The notes under the pieces: model-generated
What the model saw: the letters and a program-made list of their open reading frames with translations, nothing else
What the model was told of the DNA's origin: nothing
Database searches by the model: none
Made by a program: the position numbers and the translations under genes
Assembly (NCBI RefSeq): GCF_014898815.1
Contig: NW_026515416.1
Span: 1-64,000, forward strand
Reading direction: 5' to 3'
Length of the DNA stretch: 64,000 nucleotides
DNA from: Panonychus citri
Lineage: Eukaryota > Arthropoda > Arachnida > Trombidiformes > Tetranychidae
Part shown: positions 47,297-59,186 of the stretch, piece after piece
Layout: every line of letters starts with the position of its first letter
How positions within the stretch are numbered: position 1 is the stretch's first letter

Positions 47297-47400
47297 TATT
47301 AATAGATTATCTTTCACGGTATAACAATCAAATACAAAGATAACAATTTACTAGAGATGACAATGAATTGAACTGATAATTCAACGTTTGAAAGTTCACT

Positions 47401-47408
47401 TTTTATAC
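47401..47408 (-). promoter_or_regulatory. TATA promoter of S4
   Basis: GTATAAAA on the minus strand, about 105 bases upstream of the ATG, in the conserved family context. Confidence 0.65.
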
Positions 47409-47734
47409 TCAAAATTTCTGGTAACTGATCAAATATCCACCATGCATTGAATAATTTTATCAAACTAAACAAGTTAATTTTTAATTAACAATTCATTTGT
47501 ATTTGTTTAAATGTTACAGCAATTGGTTAAAAAGGGGCCATGTAATCAACATGAGTTAATTGTTTTTCTATTAGTTTATTGGTAAATGTCAACTTACAGC
47601 ATTTGTGACTCACACAGCATTTTTCAGTGGCTTTCACCGAGTTTTCATTTGGTTTAATCAATTCGATAGATCGCACATTTTCACGATGAGTTTTCATTGA
47701 CTTTCGTAAGTTCCCAATTCATTTGGGTTTTCCA

Positions 47735-48748
47735 TAGCAGTGGAGTGAGTGTTTTCACCGAGGGATGTTCAGGTTTACTTTATGAAATAGATGCTCGAGA
47801 TACTTAATGGTCTGAAAATGCGATAATTTCCAATTCAAAGGTTTATATTGGTCAACCAGATCTTAATCGTATCATTGTTTTCCATACGCAACAATTAAAC
47901 GTTGTCCATGTTATTGGAACTGACCCAAGACCTAATCATCTTTGGCTGGTCTGAGGAGAAGTTGAAGATCGCATTTGGATTCTTAATTCTGGAACAGGTA
48001 AAAATTATTATTATTATTATCATTTCACGATTATATTGATATTTGATTTTCTATTTGGTTTTTATTCAGACGATTTAATCGGAGGTAAAATTATTAATTC
48101 TAATGGCGAAAATTCTGAACCTGAAAACTTTGGCTGGGATTCAATCTCTCGAGATCAACAACGACACAATAGGAAAACTGTCCAAATAATCCGAATAACC
48201 CAATCAGACCGAAATCATAATGTTATCCACTTTAAACCGATTGATGGTCATTTTGATTTAGTTTATAATCTTTTCATACCTCAACCATCAACGGTTGAAA
48301 TACACAATTCACACGGCAATTCAAGGTAAATTGATTTGGTTTGTTTACGATTTTAAGAAAACTCAAATTTTATATCAATTTATCTTCTTATTCATTTATT
48401 GTCTATAGATTTGCATATGTTACCCATTGGGATGAAAGGACTTTAATTAAAATTGACATGGAACAATTTCGCTATGTAAAAACAATTAATCTCGCTGATT
48501 GTCAACCAATTAACGCTGTTTTTACTGATTATGGTTTAACCATATTACAATGTCAAACTCCAGTTACTCATCAATTGAATGGTCAATTAATTTTGGATCA
48601 ATTAACTGATTCAATAATAAGTTATAATGCTCACATCAAAGCTCATCATTCATTTATATCACCAAGTCATCAATTCTTGGTCAACTTTGATACTTGGCTA
48701 TTATTGTTGTTTGATCGGTTTAACTGTTTACCTTTTCCATTTAGTTAG
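47735..48748 (+). pseudogene. FSTL4/5-like C-terminal fragment, copy F2
   Basis: Exon-like pieces to 47,997, 48,070-48,325 and from 48,409. It reads VYIGQPDLNRIIVF, then VQIIRITQSDRNHNVIHFKP, then after a GTAAAT..CTATAG intron FAYVTHWDERTLIKIDMEQF, NLADCQPINAVF and TILQCQTPVTHQLNGQLILD (family FNKSDPAVHKVDLETM, FIQCRQ, LLVDSVTDS). Stops occur at about 47,806 and 47,952. It breaks off in the exon SPSHQFLVNF, where unrelated sequence follows. It is better preserved in the middle than F1. Confidence 0.7.
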
Positions 48749-49205
48749 TTTTTGAGTTTAAACAAGAGGTGAAATAAATGCCATCGATGTTGATACTAAT
48801 TATCACAGTTCTATCTACTTTTATCTATTTGTGCCACCGGGAAGGATATTAAGGGTCACCAAGAATATGAATCATTCCTGCTCCTCGAACAACAATAATA
48901 AAATTCAATTTCGAATTATCGAAATTGAAATTTTGAAAAAATTCATCATTTATTATATTTGACTGATGGAGCTTTCAATGACGTTTGAAACTTTATTCTA
49001 GAACCTACCATTCTTGAGATGCTCACTTATTTTCGGTGATCCGATTTTAAAACAAAGAATCAAATTGAGAAATCATTAAATTTTATTCACTCATTTGTAA
49101 GATCATTTAAAGAGAATATACAATTTTGTGATTGATTGAAATTATATTTAAATCAAATTTATTATTGTGATAATGAATACAATGTATAATTGAATTATAT
49201 CTAAG
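48749..49205. other. Non-coding sequence between F2 and the S5 locus
   Basis: AT-rich; resembles 40,210-40,320 in short stretches (ATCGATG...ACTAATTATCACAG). No gene. Confidence 0.45.
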
Positions 49206-49310
49206 TTGGAGACTTTCATTATTAGATTTTGGTTGACTTGATAACAATTAGACGATGAAAATTCATCAGTGACGAGGAATTTAAACTGATAATTTAGGGA
49301 TCAGTGTTGA
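49206..49310 (-). pseudogene. Orphan 5' leader and first codons of another family member
   Basis: On the minus strand this repeats the S1 leader (TTATCAGTTTAAATT, CTAATAATGAAAG) down to the first Met-Lys codons, then breaks off. It marks a sixth, almost wholly deleted family copy adjacent to S5. Confidence 0.55.
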
Positions 49311-49318
49311 ATTAAGTC

Positions 49319-49489
49319 TCAGACTTTAGTAGTCTCTTGAATCCTTCCTGATTCCGAACCATCTATATGCTGTCCTGGTGGATATGCCTGATGATTACTG
49401 GGAGAAGCACCTTCGCTTTTTCCAATCAACATGGAAATAGTTACAATGACCATTATGAAGATGAAACTTGAAAATTGGAAGACTTTCAT
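49319..49489 (-). CDS. Secreted protein family member S5, short form
   Basis: 56 residues. The signal peptide (MKVFQFSSFIFIMVIVTISM...GKSEG) is as in the other members, followed by only about 29 residues: ASPSNHQAYPPGQHIDGSES and a short tail. It has no dibasic RR site and no Cys. TATA promoter at 49,590-49,598. It may be a real divergent peptide or a truncated copy. Confidence 0.55.
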   Translation of the reverse strand: MKVFQFSSFIFIMVIVTISMLIGKSEGASPSNHQAYPPGQHIDGSESGRIQETTKV

Positions 49490-49589
49490 TATCAGATTAT
49501 TTTCACTGAATAACAATCAAATACAAAGATAACAATTTACTAGAGATGACAATGAATTGAATTGATGATCTAACGTTTGAAAGTTCACC

Positions 49590-49598
49590 TTTTATACT
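49590..49598 (-). promoter_or_regulatory. TATA promoter of S5
   Basis: GTATAAAA on the minus strand, in the conserved context just before block V similarity. Confidence 0.6.
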
Positions 49599-50026
49599 CA
49601 AAATTTCTGGTAAATGATCAAATATCCAACATGAATTGAGTGAATTTTATGAAACTGAGCAAGCCAATTGTCAAACAAAAACATCAAATGATTATTTATA
49701 TTTGTTCAAATGTTACAACAATTAACTTAATAGGGAACCATAAAATCAACTTTAGTTAACTGTTTCTCTGTTAATTTCTTAGTAAATGTCAATTTTTATA
49801 GTGTTTTGAGTTTAACTCAGGTGACGAGGCAAAGGCACTTACAAAAACCCTGTAACCGAAATTGATACAGCCTATTAACATCATCTGATTGGATACCTTT
49901 GAGTTCATAATTGATTACCAAATGAATTTTGATCTAATTTCTCAAGATGACATAATTTAAGTCTATCGGAGGCTAAAAATTTGTCTTGTCGACTCTTAAC
50001 AGAATCTTTTCTTGTTCTCTAAAAAT

Positions 50027-50214
50027 TTAGAAATGATCACGATACAGTTTAGCTTTAAATCGGCAAATTTCCAATTTATGATCAACTTCCGTAACTCGAG
50101 CATCCACTAGCTAATCAATGATCATTGAAAGCTCTCCGGCTGACAACTAATTCTTCCTGCTGGACCCTTTGTCATTGTCGCGATAATTAATAGCTCTAAA
50201 ACTTTGTGATGAAA
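50027..50214 (-). pseudogene. Orphan exon, decayed copy
   Basis: Counterpart of 39,881-40,066. It carries a frame change near the start and in-frame stops (after RKN, and between IID and LVD in the matching frame). Confidence 0.5.
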
Positions 50215-50673
50215 CTGAAAAAAGTTCTCTGCATTTCAGGTAATTGATTAAATATTTATTCAAGTTCAAATAGAGTTTATTTCCGTTAAATAGTAGTTCC
50301 GTATCCTTAAACATGTGTGAAAATTATGACGTGTTGATAGAAAACAATATTTAATCATTCGCAGGTAGCTCACACCATGAGTCTCATGAGTAAACAGAAA
50401 TAAGTGTCATCGATACTAATTATCACAGTTTTATGTAAATAAAGATTGAAATTTATTCACAGAATTGGATAGATTATAATCATGTTAACTGTAAATTATC
50501 AGCGAAAAAAATTCAATTTGATTGTTATATGAATGAAAGGATAAATTTCAATCAAAGTGCAATTCGTAGTATTTGCTTACTGTTGATGTACATAGTGAAT
50601 ATTTACAAATAGATCAACGTTGATTTAAATCAATTAAATGCTGCAAAAACAAATGCTCATATTTTAAAGAGAT

Positions 50674-50778
50674 TCAATCATCAGGTAATAATTTAGCTCC
50701 ATTGATACCACGAACGGATACTTTTTTTGGCCTAACCAATCGACCGTTACCTGGTTTACAGGTGAAATAGCGTTTACC
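50674..50778 (-). pseudogene. CAP-Gly domain C-terminal exon, copy 2
   Basis: Same 34 codons as at 40,549-40,653 but reading GKRYFTCKPGNGRLVRPKKV, nearer the CAP-Gly consensus. Acceptor and stop are conserved. No first half is found nearby. Confidence 0.6.
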
Positions 50779-52486
50779 CTGAAATTTTGGTTACAAATAA
50801 TTGAAACCATAATGAGTAAGTATTAGAGCTTGATGATAATTAATTGTTACTATTAAATTGAAACTAAATTGATACAAATAAAAAAGACCACAAGTACTTG
50901 AATTGTGTTTCAATTGATTGGAAACTCATCATGATTACTATTGTTGATATAAGGTGATAAATTCATTTCGGTCTGGAATAAATAGTTGATCGAATAATTT
51001 AAAAGTCCAACAGCAATTTAATCAAATTAATTCTTTCAACTATTAATAGTTAAATTTGATAATCACTCGATGGTCAACTTTAAAGTAACTGTTAAAATTT
51101 AACTTCTGTAACCCTACAATCACAGAGGTGAGAGATTAATGTTTGGATTAGATTGGTGATTGATTGGAAAATCATAATTGATCAAATACTAACCGGATAC
51201 AATTTAATCATCCAAATTTGAAAGACAATCGTTGAGCTGAAATCGTTTACAATTTGATGAATCAACTAAAGATGAGGTGAAAGATTAAGTTGATTTTAGG
51301 GTAAAGTTCATTCATGTAAACGTAATGTGGACTTGGATTTTTTTCTTGGGAAGTTTTTTTCCTCCAAACAATAAGTTACACTAATGTTCATTGTAATTTT
51401 TGTTTACAATCAAAGGAAAAAGGTAAAAAAGGGCAAAGATTTCATTGTAACACTTAATAAAATTTATCTTTTTTCTAAATGATGTTAATCACAATATAAC
51501 TAGAAGTTGAGTCATTGAAGTGCTCATCGTAATCACCTGAAAACAAAAATAAACTAAATTACGGCAACAATAACAAACGGGAAAACTAAACAATCAAAAC
51601 AAAACAAATGAATGAAAGTTACGTTCTTATGGATGAGATAAAGTCGAAATAGTTTCTTTTTTCACCATCAGATGGCGACAATGGATGAGGAAAATTCGAA
51701 AAACAATCAGACAATTTCAAGCTGATTCTCAATTTCAAGTCGATGTTTTAACTCAATGATCGTCATTTGCCTCCATCTGTTGAACAATTTACGAAACAAT
51801 TTAAAACTCTTTTTCTCCAGGTACACGAGCTTTTGACTCGTGATTTAAAAGAGCTAAGGATTTACTAAATTTACTAATACTAAGGATGGACATAAATATC
51901 AAAACCAAAATATCTCCACCTTGCCAATCAGAAACAGAAAATAACATTACAATTTAGATTAACCAGAGACCTCAACTTTTCTCATTTTCAGGACATTTCA
52001 TCAAGTTTCCAATGAGGTTTTCTGGGAAAACTTTTTTTCGTTTTTGAGTATTTAGATTTCAGACTCGAGTTTGGGCGATAATCAATTGAAACACCATAAG
52101 TATCAAATCGTAATTGTTAACCGATTAAAACTTTCAATGGTTGACTTGTTGAATCAATTTCGTTTAACCATAATGATAATTTCCTTAATTAACAGAATAA
52201 TAATTACAAATACTGACAAAAGTACAAGAAACAATTTACATCAATACAAGTTGAAAAATTAAATGAAGAGGAAAATAAAAGTCCAAGTTAAATGCTCACA
52301 AATTAGTTAATTAATAAACTACAATATATAATCTTTATTGATTTCCCAATTAAATTTACTTGGATGGTCAAAGAATCTCTCACAATGGTCAAACAATTAA
52401 GAAATTACCTCACCAACATGAGCAAATTATATTATATGAAAACTATTATTTGATTGTGACCAAATTAATTAGAACATCAATCAAGA

Positions 52487-53620
52487 TATGGTTTGGTAAA
52501 CTAACTACAGTAAAAACAATACATCAACCATAATAATCAATGGGAAATTTTTTTCTTCGCTATCAAATTAATATAATCATAATTATCCAACATTCCGGGA
52601 GTAAAGGTTAACCAAAAGGCTTCTAGTAATTTAATACCAAAGGAGTATGATGACCAGTAGTGGACAAACACAATAGGAGTGAGAAAATTTTCCAAAACTA
52701 ATCTTAAATTATTATATTCTCATAATAATAAAGAGATGATGATGATTAAGGAGAGAGAGCAATCAACCAGCCGAAAGGTAAACAAGTAATTCAGTTAAAT
52801 TGCAAATGTTTCTATGAGTAAATCAATCGAAAAAGTTAATCAAGTTAAACTTAATTCTGTTATCAATTAAAAGGATATCCGATTAGACGGAAAAACAAAA
52901 AGTTGATTGTTAACCATTGGCTTTGAAATGATTAAGTAAATCCTGTGGATATTAAGATAATAACAGGAGAAAAAAAGTTTTCCAACTAATCATTTACAAT
53001 TAGAATCATAATATATATTGTTAATCAGTTAACAATACATGTTAATCATAAAGATCCAATGAAGAAAAAAATAATAATTGATTACAATCAAATTTAATTT
53101 TGATTCTCACTGTTTAAGATGGTGAAAGGTTCACATGCTGTGCCATAGGTTATTATACAATACCTAATAACTGAATCTCAGTTTTTTGCTTCATGTTGAT
53201 TAAATCACTCACACCAAAGGCAATTACTAAACCAAATAATCATCCATTTATGCTCATCGGATCTTGTCATCATCATTATCATCATCAGTCAACCTTCATT
53301 TACAAAACAATTGCTCAACAATACCAACATTTAGCTGTCGTTGGTAAATTTTCACAATGTCAACATCCAATCCATTGTCTTGTAACTTACAATTGAAGTT
53401 TTTTTGTCTCAACTTTTATATATAAATTCAACTCTTTTGCCTCCCTCATCATCATCATCATCATCTTCATCTTCATCATCCCTCTATTCATCATCGTGAC
53501 CCTTTTTTACAGTTTAGATAAACAAAATGTTATATATATGTAAGGTCAACAACAGTGAAAAGATTCAAGATTTACCATGAAATCATCAAAATGTCAAGTC
53601 AAGCAAAAGGAGATTCATTC
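52487..53620 (+). repeat. Block W, copy 3
   Basis: Matches 33,211-33,720 at its left and all of copy 2 at its right, without the MITE. After AAGCAAAAGGAGATTCA it runs into simple GAT-rich sequence, where copy 2 runs into block U. Confidence 0.9.
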
Positions 53621-54347
53621 AAAAAAAGGGATGATGATAATTATGATGATGATGGCGATGATAATGTTGATGAGTGTGTGTGTATTAAATACACAATTAG
53701 TTTAAATGACGGATAACAGATAAGTTGAGACAGAAAAAAACAATCAAGAGTTGGTCTTGAATAACATTGAAATTGAATGAATAACATTGAAGCCTTGAAG
53801 GGACAGTAACCATATTTGTATATATTGGACTTGATTTTGTAGAAAAAAAATCATTATCTTCCTTGTCTTCTTGCTTGTTGACAGTTTTGTGTGATGATGC
53901 GGTGGTAGATGATGTTCCATATGATGATAGTGGTGATTATGATAACATATTATTACACAGAAAAAAAAGGGAAACAAGGATTCAAAGGCTTAGGAAGGTG
54001 ATAAAAGGCAAATACACATATGATAATGTTTACAGATTAACAGATTTTTGGGAAACTCATCTTTTTTTAGCATCATAACAATTTAACAACAAACTTGGTA
54101 CTTGAAACTAATTGACATTTACAATGGATATGGATTAGGTATGGGGAGGGTGAAGGGAATCATCATCTTCGTCATCATGACAGATTTCAGTGTGTTTACT
54201 GTGATTATTTGTTTTCTAACATTAAATTCATTCTGAATTCATTTTCAATCCAAAATCAGATAACTTGTAAACTATAAAATGCTATAAAAAAAAGTAACAG
54301 AATTTAAATTGTTTGTTTGTAGAATCAGGAAGATGATGAAGATAAAC

Positions 54348-54350
<3 letters not shown>

Positions 54351-54382
<32 letters not shown>
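54351..54382 (+). repeat. (GA)n microsatellite
   Basis: About 16 uninterrupted AG units. Confidence 0.9.
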
Positions 54383-54383
<1 letters not shown>

Positions 54384-57221
54384 AAGAACAGTCAATGAGA
54401 GTGGGAGAGAGACAAGATGATGAGAAAAAAGATGGATGATGAATTGGAGACAATATGAGTTGTTGGTCTCTGTGTTTTTGCTTTTGAATACAATTCAGTG
54501 TATTATGATTATTAAAAAAAAGTGATACTAGAAAAAGAGGAGGAGAAAGAGAGAGAGAGAGAGATGTTGATGAGGATGATGAGGAAGAAAAGATGGATGA
54601 GAAGAACAAAAATAAAAGCTTAATAAAAGGTTGGTGAAAAAAAGTATAACAGTTAAGTGACTTAACTTATTTTCTGTTTTATCTCAAATTTTCAGTTTCA
54701 CAGACTTAATATGATTTCTCTGTTTTCATTTTTTCCACCATGGTGTATATATTTATATACTTATTAAAAGTTTTAGCTTTAAGATGATGTTGATTTTACC
54801 ACTTAAAACTAAACAAACACACAAGAAACATTGAAATTGATATGAGATTTTGATTCACTATTTGATTATTATTGTTTCTCGTGAGAGTGAAATCGAGAGA
54901 TCCAGAGGTAAATAGGAAATGGGAGGTTGGTGGTAATAGTTTATCGTCATAGTTTTGTGTCGTGATGATGATGAGACAAGAGAAGATGAAAATAATCCCA
55001 ATTAAACTAATTTGTGATAAACAATTTAGATGCACGATTGAAAATACAAATTCACCTTGATACAGATTAAGTGGATATTAGTGTGTCTGTAAGATTGACC
55101 ACAATCATTTACCAATTTAACACCAGTGACAATTTACCACGAGAATCATGTTGACCATTTAAAACAGACTTTATGCTTGACCCAACAAACAACAATTTAA
55201 TGATCCAGTTGATTGTGAACACCTTTATTTTCACTTTTCCTCCAGTTTATATATAAATTAATGATCATTTTACCATCAACAGCGTCTTATCATATGGTTC
55301 CTGTAATCCAATGGGTTTTGTTACCAATCTTTCAGGATAATTTTTCATTCCTCATCCATTTCACTTCAATTGATCATGATGATGACGTTGGTAGTTACTT
55401 TTGATAGTATTGCCCACGATGATGATGATGATGATGATTGGTGGTGATAACTTGTCCACCAAAATTGATGATAAACTGTGTAATAATCTTTTGTTATTTT
55501 CTTTTTACATTTAATATTATCCACCATCCAATAGATTTGATTGTTGATTTGGTGACTTTAATATTCATTCAATTTTCTCGATATTGATGATTCACATTCA
55601 GGTCATTTTCATGGCTCATGTTTGATAATCTTGACTCTTGTTATCAAAACCATAAATACTCAATCATTCCCGTGAATAAGGCTTAAGGGCATCAATAGTT
55701 TACTATGGGAAGAAAAGAAATAATAATATTAGATTAACCTTGAAAAAAAAGAAAATATTATATTCTAATAAAATTGATTGTTTTCCTGATAACATAACGG
55801 TAATCATAAAGTATAAATGTTAACAATAAACGTTGACTATTTACCGTAAATTGTAACAGTCAATCCAATCAATTGTATCTTCATCTCTCACTCTCTTTCT
55901 ATCCTTCATCATCTCAATAATAGATTATTATTACTCAAATAGTGAACAATTTAACGTTTACAATAAAATATTAAACATTGAATAATATTGTGTTACTTTT
56001 ATGTGTAATCATCTCTATCATCATTGTTTTCTAAAGTGGAGTAAATGATGAGGATGATGATGATTATATTGATAGAAGTAAAAACAATAGTGTTAAAGGA
56101 AATGGTAGTTAATCATTTGTTTCACCAGAATTAATGATAAATGAATGAAAAATGTAATATAATAGGCGTACGATTAAACTGGTTGAACACTTTGATTACT
56201 GAGAATAATAATTTATCATTAAAATGTAAGTAGAAACAAATTGAAGATCGGAAATGTGTATAAACTATTAATAAGATGGGAGATGAAGATGGAGCAAGAT
56301 TTCATCAAAGAGGATTTAGACTGAGAATTGTATTCATTTAGTATTGGGAGAGTTATCATCATGATCATCATTTTCAATTTTTTCTCTCTCATTTCTAACA
56401 TAACAGAGGTAGAAAAGCTCAGAGACTGTTATTGTCAAATGAATTAAAAAAGTATCTCTTTTCATTAGAAAAAAGAAAAGAGAATTGAATGGAAAATGAT
56501 GATGATGATGATGGGGAAGAAGATTCATTGGCTTGGAATGATTTTCCATAATGATAATGATGAAATAGTGAGTGAGAGTAGATGATGAAGGTGAGAATGA
56601 TAAAAGGATTGAGAATCAAGATCAATGATTATGAAGCTTAATACTAAAGCTTAAACATTTTTTTCTCTCCATCATCATGGCGAATCCTTTTGTTTCCTTC
56701 TCTTCCTTATTCATACTCATTTTTTCTTCTCTCTCTCTCTCTCAGCTCATCTCATCTACATCCTCACACTATCACCTTTTTTTATGAATACATTCATATT
56801 CATACAATTTTACTAGTAAAATAATTCCAAACAATAACAATACCATAAACCATCGAGCATATTGTTTTCTTCTTGGTAATTGTATTTAGAATCATCAATC
56901 CGTTACTCTGAATAACATGGAAACAGGAACATCGATGAATAAAACCAAATGGGTGAGCGAGACAAACACATAGACAAATTCAGAAGAAAAAAAAATCCAT
57001 TTTCTATATAAAACAAAAGAGAATAGAATAAAAATGATTTAGAAAAAGAAAAATAAAACAAAAGAAAAACAAACGCTCACCAATGATAATTGTTCCAATT
57101 AGAACAAAGCTAAGATCCAGATAGAATTAAATTCACCAAACGAAGAGATTAACAATCAAATTAATCAACTAAAAAAGAAACCAATTAATTAATTAATCAA
57201 TTAAAAGAAGAAAATTAAAAA

Positions 57222-57248
57222 TTTGAAATTCAAATTTTGAATTTCAAA
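57222..57248. repeat. Perfect 13-bp palindrome
   Basis: TTTGAAATTCAAA, one T, then TTTGAATTTCAAA: exact inverted copies with a one-base centre. A smaller palindrome ATCGATATCGAT lies at about 57,296. Confidence 0.85.
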
Positions 57249-58432
57249 CCGAAAACGATACTTGAGATCAGGACTAAGATTCGTTATCTTTTTATCGATA
57301 TCGATATTTTCATTTTCTATTTTGATTTTTTTTCCTTTTTTCTTGTTTCTCTCTCAACAATTAAGTGATTGTTTAGCCCACATCTTTGTTTTTTTCTCTA
57401 TTTTTGTCAATGGAAACAATTAGTACTCATTACATGGAATAAGTAGAACAATTAATTAGTATTGTGATTAGTTTATTATGAACCGTGAAATTGGTACCAG
57501 TTATTTTGGTGCTAATGTGTTTCTACTTGATTTAGTTCATGTGACAAGCTACTACAAGTTACATTATCCTCCACAACTATTACATTGTAATTTTTTTACC
57601 TTCAGGATATGAACAAATAGTGAGTGAGAGAGAGAGAGAAGAAAAAGCTTCATCTTCTATTTCTTTCTTAGCCTCATCATCTTCTGTTTTCTTATCTGCC
57701 TCCTCCTCCTCCTCCTTCTACCTTTTACCTTTGCAATGGAAGGAGGAGTTGGAAGAATATACTTTCTCTCTCTTTGAGGCAGATGAGAATAGAACTATGA
57801 TAGAGATGAAGATGGAGATGATACTGATGATAGAGATAAAGATGAACACAATGTTTTGTTTTAAAAAACAGAAACAAATAGAGAGTAGAAAAGGAAATCA
57901 ACCTTCTCCATCTTAATTTTAATCCACACACATAAACTTGTTGTAAAAAAGAAAAGGTAAGTTGTTTTCTCTTTTGTTTTCTTCTATCCTTTTCTCTTCT
58001 TCTGCATCTTTAATCTCCTATTCCATCTCTCTCTCTCTCTCTCTCTCGTTTTATTTAACCAACAACAGCTCATTACAAGAATTAAATAAGGAGCGGTTCA
58101 ACCAACAACTATTACAATTAAGAAACTTGTAATTGTTTAGTTAAACAGTAAGTTGTATCAACTAATCATCAGTTAAACATACACACTCACTCCTAACAGT
58201 TAGTTAACTCTCTTCACTATTGAAGTCAATTAACTGTCAATCATACCCCAGATTGCAAAGAGAGAGAGAGAGAGAGAGAAGTGGGAATGGGAGTGGAAAA
58301 GATGAAGAAGAAAAAAAAACAACAAGCAAAGAGTTAATTCCTAATTCAATTAAAATTTGCCAGTGAAAAGAACAAAAAAAAACACAGAAAAACAAGCAAA
58401 CCTCATCAGTGTTTTCTAAATTTATTTCCTTC

Positions 58433-59186
58433 TCTCTCTCTCTCTTTGTAATGATTAGATTAATTTCGTTAAAATTATTCTCTCCTTAAAATTAACTCCA
58501 TTATCTTAATAAACACAATCCACTTTCATTACTACAATTAAATGACAATATTAACTATCACCTTTTGTTTTCCACCATTAATAACACATATTAACTCCAC
58601 TAGAAGCGAAACAATTTAAAATGTTTATTAACCTTCATCTTAAATCATAATTTTTCTTTCTATTCTTTTTCCATCCATGTATGTAAATTAAACATCTCTA
58701 GAATTCACTTTCTCTAAGATCAATTAATTTCATATTATAACTTAAACGCCTCTTAAACTAGAGAGAGAGAGAGAAAGAATTATTTTCAAGTTCTTTTTTT
58801 CTGTTCTTTTCTCTTAATAATAAAAAAATAACTTCTTTTTTTTCAGCAAAAAAAACTCAAAATTTTCATTAAACTCCAACCTGGGAATCACTGTAATCAT
58901 CATCATCATCATCTTGGTCTTCTCTATGTTGGAAATTATCATTATTACAACTTCTAGTTATCATCATCTCCTTGAGGGCAATGTGATGGGACGAGCCAGT
59001 TTCTTATTAGTTAATCTCACATCATCAAGTAAAGGAAAAGGTAACAAAGGTAAATAACAAGAAACATTAACAAATTACAATTAATTATTACTCTTCATTA
59101 AGGAATCTCCTCCTTCTTTAAGGAAAGGTTACCTTTTGCAAAAAGAGGAGGGAAATTTGATATTTCTTTACTTTTCTCTCTCTCTC
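58433..59186 (+). repeat. Tandem 742-bp repeat, copy A
   Basis: From a (CT)n run with TTTGTAATGATTAG (58,445) to the next (CT)n run. The minus strand contains an open stretch ETGSSHHIALKEMM...EDQDDDDDDYSDSQVGV before a stop (about 58,995-58,865) that might be a terminal coding exon, but its acceptor is weak. Confidence 0.9.

Larger units (their letters stand above)
46309..48260 (+). repeat. Block U, copy 2
   Basis: Matches 35,667-37,345. It keeps the full secreted gene S4 and a longer FSTL4/5-like fragment F2. It begins at the sharp CTCCATCTGTCGG border, inserted where block W copy 3 reads on without it. Confidence 0.85.
49553..52238 (+). repeat. Block V, copy 2
   Basis: Direct duplicate of 39,421-42,133. 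Its promoter is intact and drives S5, whereas in copy 1 it is mutated and followed by no gene. Confidence 0.85.
53621..58432. other. Long AT-rich, simple-sequence region without a supported gene
   Basis: Many GAT, TCA, GA and AT runs, including (GA)n at 54,351-54,382 and near 54,546, (GAT)n near 55,418 and GAT-rich frames at 53,630-53,670. Open frames are all short and compositionally simple. It may be a long intron or distal regulatory sequence of a gene outside the window. Confidence 0.5.
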
